A stretch of DNA of 52,621 nucleotides from Bacteroidales bacterium (GCA_017527415.1 JAFXQA010000018.1:1-52621), one strand, 5' to 3'; counted from the first letter of the stretch, positions 15,196 through 24,422 are shown. The notes: a model not told the origin generated them from the letters alone. Numbers and translations: made by a program.

Positions 15196-17679
15196 ATGCC
15201 TAAATCACTTTATATCGATCCCGAAGTCACCCTCCGCCCGAAAGAGCACGAGATCAAGTTCCCCGAAATCCCCGTAATGCAGTACAAGAAGACTGTAAAG
15301 GAAGAACTTAAAGAGGGCAATTTCACTAAGGAAGACCTCCTCCGCATCTACCGCGACATGTTCACCATCCGCGAGTTCGAAACAATGCTGAACAGCGTCA
15401 AGACCACCGGCGGATACAATGGAGTGGAGTATAACAACCCCGGCCCCGCCCACCTTTCCGCAGGTCAGGAAGCAGCCGCAGTAGGTATGGCCTACAACCT
15501 CGACACCGACGACTTCATTTTCGGCAGCCACCGCAGCCACGGAGAAATCCTCGCCAAGGGTCTGCGCAGCATCCAGATCCTCCCCGAAAAAGAACTCAAG
15601 AAGATAATGGAAGAGTTCTGGGGCGGAGCAACCCTGGAAGTCGCCAAGAAGGGCTACACCGGCAAGGACACCAAGGAACTCGGCATCCGATTCCTCATCT
15701 ACGGCGCCATCGCCGAGATTTTCGCCCGCACCACCGGTTTCAACAAGGGCCTGGGCGGAAGTATGCATACCTTCTTCACCCCCTTCGGAATCTATCCCAA
15801 CAACGCCATCGTGGGCGGCAGCGGCTCCATCGCAGTCGGCGCGGCCCTCTATAAGAAAGTCAATCGCAAGAAGGGTATCGTCGTGGCCAACCTCGGCGAC
15901 GGCGCAATGGCCCGCGGCCCCGTCCTCGAAGGAATGACCTTCGCATCGATGGATCAGTTCCATACCCTCTGGGAGGGAGATATGAAAGGCGGCCTGCCGG
16001 TGCTCATCAACGTGATGGACAACCAGTATGCAATGGGCGGACAGACCAAGGGCGAGACCATGGGATACACCTTCCCGGCACGCCTGGGCGCAGGTTTCAA
16101 CCCCGAAGCCTGGCACGCAGAGCGCGTGAACGGATATGATCCCCTCGCGGTCATCGACGCATTCCGCCGCAAGAAAGCCCTCCTCGAGAAGAAGGAAGGC
16201 CCGGCACTGCTGGACGTGGTGACCTACCGCTACAGCGGACACTCCCCTTCGGACCAGAGTTCCTACCGCACCAAGGAGGAAATCGCGGCATGGGAGGCGG
16301 AAGACTGCATCATCGCATTCGGAAAGAAGCTGATCGAGGCTGGCGTGGCCACCCAGAAGGATCTGGACGGCATCCAGGCCAAGATGAAGGATATCATCTT
16401 CGAGATGTACAAGCTCGCCATCGACCCCGTCATCTCTCCCCGCATGGACCTCGTTAAGGACAACGAGCTCCTGGGCGATATGATGTTCAGCAACGGCAGC
16501 GTGGATTCCTTCGGCGATGCCAAGCCCGAGGTGAATCATCCTATGGAAGAGAACCCCCGCGTGAAGCAGATCGCAGGCAAATCCCGCTTCTACCTCGATG
16601 CAGAGGGCAAGCCGGTAAGCAGCATGAAGATGTATAACTTCCGCGACGGCGTGTTCGAGGCCGTTGTGGACCGTTTCTATAAGGATTCCAGCCTCGTCGC
16701 ATACGGCGAGGAGAACCGTGAGTGGGGCGGCGCGTTCGCAGTCTACCGCGGCCTCACCGAGGCTCTCCCCTACCACCGTCTGTTCAACAGCCCTATCGCA
16801 GAAGCAGCCATCATCGGCACCGCCATCGGTTATGCCATGTGCGGTGGCCGCGTGATCCCCGAGATCATGTACTGCGACTTCCTCGGCTGCTGCGGCGACG
16901 AGATCTTCAACCAACTCCCGAAGTGGCAGGCCATGAGCGGCAACATCCTCAAGATGCCCGTGGTCGTGCGCGTGTCCGTCGGCAGCAAGTACGGCGCCCA
17001 GCACTCCCAGGACTGGACATCCCTCTGCACCCACATCCCGGGCCTGAAGGTTGTCTTCCCCGTCACCCCCTACGATGCCAAGGGCCTCATGAACAGCGCC
17101 CTGCAGGGCACCGACCCCGTCATCTTCTTCGAGAGCCAGCGCCTCTACGGCATAGGCGAGCAGTTCCACGAGGGCGGCGTGCCTGAAGGATACTACGAGA
17201 TTCCTCTCGGCGAGCCGGATGTCAAGCGCGCAGGAAAGGATGTCACCTTCCTCACCATCGGCGCAACCCTCTACCGCGCCCTCAAGGCGGCCGACATGCT
17301 TAAAGAGAAGTACGGCCTCGAGGCGGAAGTCATCGACGCCCGCACCCTGGTGCCGTTCAACTACGAGAAGGTCATCGAGAGCGTCAAGAAGACCGGCCGC
17401 ATCATCATTGCGGGAGATGCTTCCGCACGCGGATCCTTCCTTAACGACCTTGCCGCCAACATCGCGGACCTCTGCTTCGACTACCTCGACGCAGCTCCCG
17501 TGGTGCTCGGTTCCCGCAACTGGATCACCCCTTGCCACGAGCTCGAGGAAGCGTTCTTCCCTCAGCCCGAGTGGTTCCTGGACGTGATCAACGAAAAGAT
17601 GGTTCCGCTGCCGGGATACGTTCCCACCGGAAACTTTACCAACGCACAGCAGATCCTGCGTGCAAAGAAAGGTGTCTAG
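15196..17679 (+). CDS. Fused E1 alpha/beta subunit of a 2-oxoacid dehydrogenase complex
   Basis: An 827-residue thiamine-diphosphate enzyme joining the E1 alpha (about 35-440) and E1 beta (about 485-820) subunits in one chain. The TPP motif begins at G234-D235-G236 and ends at N276 in VMDNQ, with a longer interval than usual because of an inserted MDQFHTLWEGDMKGG segment. HRSHGEILAKG and YSGHSPSDQSSYR are typical alpha-chain phrases. Beta-chain marks include YGEENREWGG, FNSPIAEAAIIG, MYCDFLGCCGDEIFNQ and RDARTLVPF-like IDARTLVPF. Substrates could be pyruvate, acetoin or branched-chain 2-oxoacids. Fused forms occur in Bacteroidota. It lies 3 nt after E3 and 3 nt before the PHP gene. Confidence 0.9.
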   Translation: MPKSLYIDPEVTLRPKEHEIKFPEIPVMQYKKTVKEELKEGNFTKEDLLRIYRDMFTIREFETMLNSVKTTGGYNGVEYNNPGPAHLSAGQEAAAVGMAYNLDTDDFIFGSHRSHGEILAKGLRSIQILPEKELKKIMEEFWGGATLEVAKKGYTGKDTKELGIRFLIYGAIAEIFARTTGFNKGLGGSMHTFFTPFGIYPNNAIVGGSGSIAVGAALYKKVNRKKGIVVANLGDGAMARGPVLEGMTFASMDQFHTLWEGDMKGGLPVLINVMDNQYAMGGQTKGETMGYTFPARLGAGFNPEAWHAERVNGYDPLAVIDAFRRKKALLEKKEGPALLDVVTYRYSGHSPSDQSSYRTKEEIAAWEAEDCIIAFGKKLIEAGVATQKDLDGIQAKMKDIIFEMYKLAIDPVISPRMDLVKDNELLGDMMFSNGSVDSFGDAKPEVNHPMEENPRVKQIAGKSRFYLDAEGKPVSSMKMYNFRDGVFEAVVDRFYKDSSLVAYGEENREWGGAFAVYRGLTEALPYHRLFNSPIAEAAIIGTAIGYAMCGGRVIPEIMYCDFLGCCGDEIFNQLPKWQAMSGNILKMPVVVRVSVGSKYGAQHSQDWTSLCTHIPGLKVVFPVTPYDAKGLMNSALQGTDPVIFFESQRLYGIGEQFHEGGVPEGYYEIPLGEPDVKRAGKDVTFLTIGATLYRALKAADMLKEKYGLEAEVIDARTLVPFNYEKVIESVKKTGRIIIAGDASARGSFLNDLAANIADLCFDYLDAAPVVLGSRNWITPCHELEEAFFPQPEWFLDVINEKMVPLPGYVPTGNFTNAQQILRAKKGV

Positions 17680-17682
17680 CTT

Positions 17683-18711
17683 ATGGTTGACGTAAACGCC
17701 CATCTGCATACCCCCTACTCCTTCAGCGCCTTCACAGATGTGGAGCAGGCCCTCGACATGGCCGCCGCTGAAGGAGTCAAGATCGTGGGAATCAACGACT
17801 TCTATTCCACCGACGGATATAAGGAGTGGAATGACGGCTGTGCCAAGCGCGGCCTCACTCCCCTCTTCGGAATCGAGTTCATTTCGCTTAACGCAGAGGA
17901 CCAGGCCGCCGGCCTGCGGGTGAACGACCCCAACAATCCGGGGCGCACCTACATCAGCGGCAAGGGTCTGAAATATCCTGTGGTTCTGAGCGGAGAGCCT
18001 CTGCGCCAGCTTCAGGCAGTCCGTGCCGAGTCCAATGCCCAGGTGGAGAGGATGTGTGCGAAGCTGAACGCCCATCTGGCGGCTGTCGGCGTTGATATCC
18101 GGCTCGACTTTGCAAAGATAGCCGCCGAGTTGACACGCGGTTCCATCCGCGAACGCCACCTGGCCAAGGCGCTGCGCCTTGCGATTGCTGGAGTCTCCGC
18201 CGCTCAAGTGTATGAGAAGATTTTCGGGCAGCCGGCGAAGTCGGATGTGAACGACATCGCAGCCATCGAGAACGAGATCCGCAGCCGCCTGCTGAAGGCT
18301 GGAGGCGCGGCGTTCGTGCCGGAGGATCCCAAGGCATTCCTGCCTATGGAGACCGTCCAGCACATAATCGAGGCGGCTGGAGGCATCCCCACCTACCCCT
18401 TCCTGGCAGATGATGCCAAAGGGAACTTCACAGATTTCGAGGGCGATCTCCAGAAAGCGGCGGATACGTTGAAGAAGCGCGGATTCCGCAGCGTGGAATT
18501 CATCACCACCCGCAATACCACCGCCGTTCTGGAGCAGTACGCCGGTTATCTGGAAGACGAGGGATTCATCGTCACTTTCGGCTCGGAGCACAACACTCCG
18601 GCTATGGAACCCATCAAACTTCGCACCCGCGATGCGGCGGACCTCAGCGACAAACTGAAGTCCATCAACTACCGCGGAGCCTGTGCCATTATCGAACATC
18701 AGAAGAAATGA
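17683..18711 (+). CDS. PHP-domain metal-dependent phosphoesterase-like protein
   Basis: A 342-residue protein starting with the PHP metal motif N-A-H7-L-H9-T (VNAHLHTPYSFSAF). Further likely metal ligands appear in GIEF (about 66) and in GSEHNTP near residue 304. A long insertion (about 80-240) with helical character separates the two halves. PHP proteins include histidinol-phosphate phosphatase and nucleotide or sugar-phosphate hydrolases, but no substrate can be named here. It starts 3 nt after E1, and its stop overlaps the next start (ATGA at 18708), so it is translationally embedded in this operon and probably acts on an intermediate of the same pathway. Confidence 0.75.
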   Translation: MVDVNAHLHTPYSFSAFTDVEQALDMAAAEGVKIVGINDFYSTDGYKEWNDGCAKRGLTPLFGIEFISLNAEDQAAGLRVNDPNNPGRTYISGKGLKYPVVLSGEPLRQLQAVRAESNAQVERMCAKLNAHLAAVGVDIRLDFAKIAAELTRGSIRERHLAKALRLAIAGVSAAQVYEKIFGQPAKSDVNDIAAIENEIRSRLLKAGGAAFVPEDPKAFLPMETVQHIIEAAGGIPTYPFLADDAKGNFTDFEGDLQKAADTLKKRGFRSVEFITTRNTTAVLEQYAGYLEDEGFIVTFGSEHNTPAMEPIKLRTRDAADLSDKLKSINYRGACAIIEHQKK

Positions 18712-20711
18712 AAGAAATCGACCAGTTGATAGAGGTTTCCCGCAGATACGGGGCCGATTCGAGATTTGTCATTGCCGGAGGCGGCAACACTTCGTTCAAG
18801 ACAGCGGACCGCCTCTGGGTCAAGGCCAGCGGGCACGCCCTCGCCACCATCACTGAGGACGGCTTTGCGGTTCTGGACCGCTCCAAGTTGAATCCTATGG
18901 GCACAAAGGCCTACAGTGCTGACACTGCCGAGCGCGAGGCCCAGGTGAAGGAAGACCTGGCAGCAGCCTGCATCACAAAAGACCGCCGGCCTTCGGTGGA
19001 GACTTCTATGCACAATGCCATCGGCTTTGCTTTTGTAGTGCATCTGCATCCCACTTTGGTGAACGCGCTGATGTGCTCGAAGCAGGCCGGAGCCAAGTGC
19101 AAGGAGTTGTTCCCGGATGCACTTTATATTCCTTACTGCGATCCCGGCTATACCCTCTTTAAGGAGGTTTACGATGAGATCCAGGCTTACAAGGCTGCGC
19201 GTGGTGCTGAGCCGCAGGTGATCTTCCTGCAGAATCACGGCATCTTCGTCGGCGCCGACTCTGTTGCAGAAATAGATGCGGTTTACGACCGAGTCATGAA
19301 TACCTTGGCGGCTAACTCGCTGAATATCAGCAAAAAAGCCACATCCCTCCCCTCCGATATTCAAGGGGAAGAAACCAGCGAAAGCGTTGAAAATCAAGCC
19401 ATTAGCTGCCATGCGATAAGCGAATCCATCCCTGCCATCCGTCAGATACTGAGCCGTGGAGGGCGCGGGCTGAAGACGCTTAAGGTGACCTGCAACGAAC
19501 TCACGAAGCAGTTCACGGAAAGCGAGGCAGGATTCAAGAAAGTGGCGGCTCCGTTCACCCCGGACTTAATAGTCTATTGCAAGAGCCACTACATCTGGCT
19601 TGAAGATGCAGATATCGCCAAGGCGGAAAAAGCCATCGAGGCCTACATCTCCAAATACGGCCACACCCCCAAGGTGATGCTTATCAAGGGCATAGGCCTG
19701 GTGGCCGTGGGCGACAATGCCAAGAACGCAGGAATCATCACCGAGGTGTTCCTCGACGCGATGAAGGTCGCGGCCGGGGCACAGGCCTTCGGCGGAGAGC
19801 ATCCCATGGAGCCCAAGTGGATCGATTTCATCGATAACTGGGAGGTGGAGAACTACCGCCGCAAGGTGTCCGCAGGGGCATCTGCAGGGCGTGCAGAAGG
19901 CAAGACCATCATCGTCACCGGAGCCGCACAGGGCTTCGGCGAGGGCATCGCCCGCGAGCTGGTAAAGGAAGGCGCCAACATTGTGGTAGCAGACCTCAAC
20001 GAAGTCACCGGCGAGGCGACAGCGGCATCCTTCAACGCAATCTGCAAGAACAACCGAGTCATCTTCGTCAAGACGAACGTGGCCGACATGGACAGTCTGA
20101 ACAACCTGATAGCCACCACCATAGCAAACTTCGGAGCTCTCGACGCATTCGTCAGCAACGCAGGCGTGGTGCGCGCAGGAGACCTTGAGGCGATGACTCC
20201 CGAGAATATGGAATTCGTCACCAAGATCAACTACAACGCCTACTTCTACTGCGCCAAGGTTGCTCAGCACGTGATGAAACTCCAGACTGCAGTGGATCCC
20301 GAGTACTTCGCGGATATCATCCAGATTAACAGCAAGAGCGGTCTGGAAGGCAGCAAAGCCAACTTCGCTTATGCAGGAAGCAAGTTCGGCGGCATAGGTC
20401 TCACCCAGTCCTTCGCCCTCGAACTCGCCCCCTACCGCATCAAAGTGAACAGCATCTGCCCAGGCAACTTCCTGGACGGCCCGCTGTGGAGCGATCCGGT
20501 GAAGGGCCTCTACGTGCAGTATCTCAACGCAGGCAAGGTTCCCGGTGCCAAGACTGTGAAGGATGTCAAGGAGTACTATCTGAGCAAGGTGCCCATGCAC
20601 AAGGGGTGCAACCCTCTGGATGTGACCAGGGCCATACTTTATGCAATCGAACAGACTGGCGAGACCGGCCAGGCCATCCCGGTGACGGGAGGCCAGGTAA
20701 TGTTGTCTTAG
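18708..20711 (+). CDS. Bifunctional class II aldolase / short-chain dehydrogenase (RhaEW-like)
   Basis: A 667-residue fusion. The N-terminal class II aldolase domain (1 to about 385) has the zinc site H112-L-H114 plus H177 in QNHGIF and the GGGNTS phosphate loop near residue 25. The C-terminal SDR domain (about 395-667) has T404-G405-A-A-Q-G-F-G, NAG in VSNAGVV and Y555-A-G-S-K559. This architecture is known for bifunctional rhamnulose-1-phosphate aldolase/lactaldehyde dehydrogenases, which would yield DHAP and lactate; related fusions act on other sugars. A segment of about 25 residues (around 209-233) is encoded by a degenerate GC-rich repeat. No kinase or isomerase gene lies nearby, so the sugar is unproven. 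Confidence 0.82.
   Translation: MKEIDQLIEVSRRYGADSRFVIAGGGNTSFKTADRLWVKASGHALATITEDGFAVLDRSKLNPMGTKAYSADTAEREAQVKEDLAAACITKDRRPSVETSMHNAIGFAFVVHLHPTLVNALMCSKQAGAKCKELFPDALYIPYCDPGYTLFKEVYDEIQAYKAARGAEPQVIFLQNHGIFVGADSVAEIDAVYDRVMNTLAANSLNISKKATSLPSDIQGEETSESVENQAISCHAISESIPAIRQILSRGGRGLKTLKVTCNELTKQFTESEAGFKKVAAPFTPDLIVYCKSHYIWLEDADIAKAEKAIEAYISKYGHTPKVMLIKGIGLVAVGDNAKNAGIITEVFLDAMKVAAGAQAFGGEHPMEPKWIDFIDNWEVENYRRKVSAGASAGRAEGKTIIVTGAAQGFGEGIARELVKEGANIVVADLNEVTGEATAASFNAICKNNRVIFVKTNVADMDSLNNLIATTIANFGALDAFVSNAGVVRAGDLEAMTPENMEFVTKINYNAYFYCAKVAQHVMKLQTAVDPEYFADIIQINSKSGLEGSKANFAYAGSKFGGIGLTQSFALELAPYRIKVNSICPGNFLDGPLWSDPVKGLYVQYLNAGKVPGAKTVKDVKEYYLSKVPMHKGCNPLDVTRAILYAIEQTGETGQAIPVTGGQVMLS
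19345..19400 (+). repeat. Degenerate copy of the GC-rich linker repeat inside the aldolase/SDR gene
   Basis: TCCCCT (19348-19353) pairs with AGGGGA (19364-19369), followed by CAGCGAAAGCGTTGA, which matches AGCGAAGCGGTTGA of the E2 linker copy apart from small differences. It lies in a variable segment between conserved aldolase blocks. Confidence 0.35.
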
Positions 20712-20729
20712 AAAACAAAAAACAACGAT

Positions 20730-21995
20730 ATGAAAACCAAAGCTGTACGCCTTTATGGCAAAGACGACCTGAGGCTCGAAGAATTCGAACTTCCGGCAAT
20801 CAAAGAAGACGAGATCCTCGCTAAAGTGATAAGCGACGACATCTGCATGTCTTCCTACAAATCCTCGCACCAGGGTGCGGAGCACAAGCGCGTTCCCGAT
20901 GACGTGGCGGAAAATCCCACTATCATCGGCCACGAATTCGCCGGAATAATCGTAGAGGTCGGCAAAAAATGGCAGAATGAGTTCAAAGCAGGCGACAAGT
21001 TTTCGATTCAGCCGGCCATCAACTATCCAGGCGGCCCTGTAGGCATTCTTTCCGCTCCCGGCTACTCCTACAAGTACTGCGGCGGAGATGCAACCTATAT
21101 CATCATCCCCAATGAGGTAATGGAGCAGAAGTGTCTCTTCCCCTACTACGGCGATGCTTTCTATCCCGCCTCCCTCAGCGAGCCTATCAGCTGCGTGATC
21201 GGCGCTCTCCACGCCCATTATCACACGGTCCCCGGTTCCTATGTGCACAAGATGGAGATAAAGGAAGGGGGCAAGATGGCCCTTCTTGCCGGTGTTGGCC
21301 CTATGGGTCTGGCTATGATCAACTACGTGCTGCATCGTGAAGGGCCGGTTCCTTCACTCTTTGTGGTCACCGATATCGACCAGAGCCGTCTGGACCGTGC
21401 CGAATCCCTCTATACCAAGGAGATGTTCGCAAAGCGCGGGATCGAGCTCCACTATGTGAACACCGGCAGCGGCGATCCTGTCGCAGACCTTAAAGAACTG
21501 TCCGGAGGCACCGGATACGACGATGTAGTGGTCATGGCTCCCGTTCCCGCCGTCATTGAGCAGGCAGACGCCATCCTCGGCTTCGATGGCTGCCTGGACT
21601 TCTTCTCCGGCCCCAAGAACGCAGATTTCAGCGCCAAATTCAACTTCTACAATGTTCACTACGAGGCTCATCACATCGTGGGCACCAGCGGCGGAAACTC
21701 CGACGACATGCGAGAAGCCATCGACCTGATGGGCAAGGGAATGGATCCCGCAGGCCTTATCACCCATATCGGTGGCCTGAACACCGTGGTGGATACCACC
21801 CTCAACCTGCCGGCCATCCCCGGAGGCAAGAAGATGGTGTATACACAGATTACGATGCCTCTGACCGCAATAGCAGACTTCGGAAAGATCGGCAAGCCCG
21901 TTTATGACGAACTCGACCGCATCTGCAAGGCCCACAACGGCCTCTGGAACCCCGAAGCCGAGAAATACCTGCTTGCAAACGCAGACAAATTATGA
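20730..21995 (+). CDS. Zinc-dependent alcohol dehydrogenase, sorbose-1-phosphate reductase-like
   Basis: A 421-residue medium-chain dehydrogenase. Likely catalytic zinc ligands are C39 (DDICMSS) and H68-E69 (IIGHEFAG). A Rossmann fold starts around residue 183 with LLAGVGPMGLAMINY followed by VVTDIDQSRLDRA, which suggests NAD preference because of the acidic DID. The family resembles L-sorbose-1-phosphate reductase and polyol dehydrogenases acting on phosphosugars. It sits 18 nt after the aldolase/SDR gene, and its stop overlaps the next ATG (ATGA at 21992). It probably interconverts a polyol or keto sugar in the same route; the substrate is unknown. Confidence 0.8.
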   Translation: MKTKAVRLYGKDDLRLEEFELPAIKEDEILAKVISDDICMSSYKSSHQGAEHKRVPDDVAENPTIIGHEFAGIIVEVGKKWQNEFKAGDKFSIQPAINYPGGPVGILSAPGYSYKYCGGDATYIIIPNEVMEQKCLFPYYGDAFYPASLSEPISCVIGALHAHYHTVPGSYVHKMEIKEGGKMALLAGVGPMGLAMINYVLHREGPVPSLFVVTDIDQSRLDRAESLYTKEMFAKRGIELHYVNTGSGDPVADLKELSGGTGYDDVVVMAPVPAVIEQADAILGFDGCLDFFSGPKNADFSAKFNFYNVHYEAHHIVGTSGGNSDDMREAIDLMGKGMDPAGLITHIGGLNTVVDTTLNLPAIPGGKKMVYTQITMPLTAIADFGKIGKPVYDELDRICKAHNGLWNPEAEKYLLANADKL

Positions 21996-23299
21996 AACAA
22001 CTTGACGTCAAACTCATGCATCCTGCAGAGCAGATCGCCATCATCATCGGGCGTATCTATCGCAGCGGGATGACAACCACATCGGGTGGCAATCTTTCGA
22101 TCATGGATGAAAACGGGGACATGTGGATTACCCCCGCAGGTATAGATAAAGGTTCTCTCACCCCTTCAGACATTATGTGCGTAAAGGCGGACGGGACCAT
22201 CGTAGGGCCGCACAAGCCCTCTTCCGAATATCCTTTCCACAGGGCTTTATACAAAATCCGTCCGAATCTTCACAGCGTGATCCACGCACATCCTCCGGGA
22301 CTGGTCACCTTCAGCATCACCAAGAAGGTTCCGGACACCTCCATCCTGCCCCAGGCGCTCGGAGTGTGCGGCCCCATCGGCTTTGCTCCTTATGCTCTCC
22401 CCGGCAGCGAACTTCTGGGCGAGAAGATCGCCGGCGAGTTTGCAAAGAACCAGGATTACAAGGCGGTGATCATGGAAAATCACGGAGTGGTGCTGATGGG
22501 CGAAGACATCGCCGACGCCTACCAGAGATTGGAAACGCTGGAACTCTGCGCACGCACCATCCTGAATGCGGACACCCTTGGAACCCCCAGATACCTTACT
22601 CCGGAACAGATCCAGCATCATAATCAGGCCATCAACAACAGTTTCCAGCATTTCATGAATGTTGAGCACCCCTCCGACGAAAGGGCCATCCGCACCGAAA
22701 TATGCAACATCGTGCGCCGCGCCTGTACCCAGGGTCTGATGAGCTCTTCATACGGCACGGCTTCGATTCGCTGGAGAGGCAACGACTTCTTGATCACTCC
22801 CGCCAACGTGCAGCGCTGGGACATGGAGCCGAGCGAAATCGTGCAGGTGAAGGACGGGATGATCGAGGCGGGCAAGACCGCCAGCCGCAGCGTCGCCCTG
22901 CACTACGAGATATACAAGCGCAATCCGAAAATCAACTCCATCATCCTTACCCAGACGCCTTCGCTGATGGGATACTGCTGCACCGAAGAGAAATTCGACG
23001 TGCGCACCATTCCCGAGAGCTGGATTTTCCTTCAGGATGTTCCGAAATTCCCCTTCGGAAGCCAGTACGACAACCTCAACGAACTCGCCGAAGAATTCAA
23101 GAGCCGTCCCTGCGTGATGCTGGAGAATGATTCCGTCGTGGTGACCGGCGACAAACTGATCAACACCTTCGACCGTCTTGAGGTCGCCGACTTCAGTGCA
23201 CGTTCCCTGATTATGGCAGCGCCCATAGGCAAATTGTCCCCAATCACCGACGAGGAGATCGAGGACCTGAGAGTTGCTTTCCACGTAGGGGAAGCCTAA
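21992..23299 (+). CDS. Tandem class II aldolase/adducin protein with degenerate second domain
   Basis: A 435-residue protein made of two class II aldolase/adducin domains. Domain 1 (about 8-210) has the whole zinc site: E79, H98-A-H100 and H164 (ENHGVV). Domain 2 (about 225-430) aligns over the same fold, but the histidines are replaced: T320-Q-T322 where HxH is expected and D380 in LENDSVVV in place of the third His. The second half is therefore predicted not to bind zinc and may be structural or regulatory. It is the last gene of the operon. Its stop overlaps the convergent SDR gene's stop region by 4 nt. Substrate unknown, probably a ketose-1-phosphate or acid sugar. Confidence 0.82.
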   Translation: MKQLDVKLMHPAEQIAIIIGRIYRSGMTTTSGGNLSIMDENGDMWITPAGIDKGSLTPSDIMCVKADGTIVGPHKPSSEYPFHRALYKIRPNLHSVIHAHPPGLVTFSITKKVPDTSILPQALGVCGPIGFAPYALPGSELLGEKIAGEFAKNQDYKAVIMENHGVVLMGEDIADAYQRLETLELCARTILNADTLGTPRYLTPEQIQHHNQAINNSFQHFMNVEHPSDERAIRTEICNIVRRACTQGLMSSSYGTASIRWRGNDFLITPANVQRWDMEPSEIVQVKDGMIEAGKTASRSVALHYEIYKRNPKINSIILTQTPSLMGYCCTEEKFDVRTIPESWIFLQDVPKFPFGSQYDNLNELAEEFKSRPCVMLENDSVVVTGDKLINTFDRLEVADFSARSLIMAAPIGKLSPITDEEIEDLRVAFHVGEA

Positions 23300-24093
23300 T
23301 TCAATTTGTAATACATTGCAAGGATGGCAGCAAACCATCTGGAAGGCAGCAACCTTTTTGCAAAAACAGAGAGTTTCTGAATCGGAGACGCTATGACATA
23401 ATGATATGCCGGATGCCCGGATTTCACGATCCGGGCTATTTTTTTCGCAAGATACTCCGGCTTTAGGCCTGTCTGCTCATCATGCTCTATACCGGCAAGC
23501 GATGCTGCATATTTCGGATAAGCGGCATGTACCCCCGGACAATCAGAGCTTTGACGTCTCGCGGTAAAGGACGTGCAGAAATCTCCCGGTTCGATGATGA
23601 CGACTTTTATTCCCGTGTCTTTCAGTTCCAGACGCAGGGCCTCGCAGTATCCTTCCATGGCAAATTTACTTGCAGAATACAAGCCCTGGAACGGCAGGCC
23701 CATCAGCCCCCCGATAGAGCTGAAACATATTATCTTGCCGGAATGCCGCTCCCGCATTTCAGGCAAAATATAATGGAGGAAACGAACCATTCCCAGCCAG
23801 TTGACATCCATCTGATTCCTGGCTTCTTCGATTGAAGCGAATTCCAGAGGTCCTCCGTATCCCATCCCGGCATTGTTTATAAACACATCGATGCAGCCTT
23901 CTGTGTCAATCACTTTCTTCACGACAGATTCAACATCCTTATCCGATGTAACATCAGCCTTGATATACTCAACCTCCGGCAGAAAATCCTCGCAATGCCT
24001 ATAAGTTCCGTACACCTTGTTTCCCTCGGCTGAAAGCTGCGCTGCCATAGCCCGTCCGAAACCGGAACTGATGCCTGTAATCAATACTATCAT
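23296..24093 (-). CDS. SDR-family oxidoreductase
   Basis: A 265-residue classical short-chain dehydrogenase. The cofactor motif T6-G-I-S-S-G-F-G13 and NNAG (73-76) are present; the catalytic pair is Y139 and K143 (YSASK), with S125/S126 just before. The C-terminal tail LSVFAKRLLPSRWFAAILAMYY is hydrophobic and basic, suggesting membrane association and a lipid-like substrate. Its ATG overlaps the stop of a serine-palmitoyltransferase-type remnant (ATGA at 24090), so it may have been a 3-ketosphinganine or beta-keto lipid reductase partner. That role is inference; the gene itself is intact. Base composition looks more AT-rich than the upstream operon. Confidence 0.85.
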   Translation of the reverse strand: MIVLITGISSGFGRAMAAQLSAEGNKVYGTYRHCEDFLPEVEYIKADVTSDKDVESVVKKVIDTEGCIDVFINNAGMGYGGPLEFASIEEARNQMDVNWLGMVRFLHYILPEMRERHSGKIICFSSIGGLMGLPFQGLYSASKFAMEGYCEALRLELKDTGIKVVIIEPGDFCTSFTARRQSSDCPGVHAAYPKYAASLAGIEHDEQTGLKPEYLAKKIARIVKSGHPAYHYVIASPIQKLSVFAKRLLPSRWFAAILAMYYKLN

Positions 24094-24390
24094 TTTATAA
24101 TCTCCAGTTTTCTGAATATTCCCGTAAGAATGTCTATAGCCTTGTCCAATTGGTCCTGCGTATGTGTAGCCATAAGGGCAAAACGGATAATTACCGAATT
24201 CTCCGGAACTGCCGGAGGAATTACCGGAGTGACGAACACGCCTTCATCCAAGGCCATTTTGACTGCCGTGAGGCACTTTTCTATATCTCGGACGAACAAT
24301 GGGATTATCGGTGACTGCGTATGTCCTATATCGAAACCGCGCTCACGGAAAACCGCATGAGCTTGATTGGTCAGATTTATAATACACCGC
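24090..24390 (-). pseudogene. C-terminal remnant of a serine palmitoyltransferase / KBL-type aminoacyl-CoA synthase
   Basis: About 95 residues match the end of alpha-oxoamine synthases: FRERGFDIGHTQSPIIPL followed by a VTPVIPPAVP segment and VIIRFALMATHTQDQLDKA. The family is about 390-400 residues long and needs an upstream PLP lysine domain, which is absent. Homology fades near 24390, close to the stop of the acid phosphatase gene (24423), in the same frame as that gene. No ATG serves the fragment, only a TTG at 24299. The stop still overlaps the SDR start, so an intact synthase-SDR pair probably existed before a deletion removed the first three quarters. A sequencing or assembly gap cannot be excluded. 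Confidence 0.7.
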
Positions 24391-24422
24391 GTAAATGTAA
24401 TAACAATCTGACAAACAATGCA

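Noticed and set aside
15205..18699. Very long open antisense frame (over 1,100 codons) opposite E1 and PHP
   Set aside because: It mirrors the codon bias of the strongly coding plus strand; its translation is low-complexity, without recognisable domains, and spans two real genes.
19566..21335. Long minus-strand open frame opposite the aldolase/SDR and dehydrogenase genes
   Set aside because: Shadow of high-GC coding DNA; no family resemblance and no promoter or start context.
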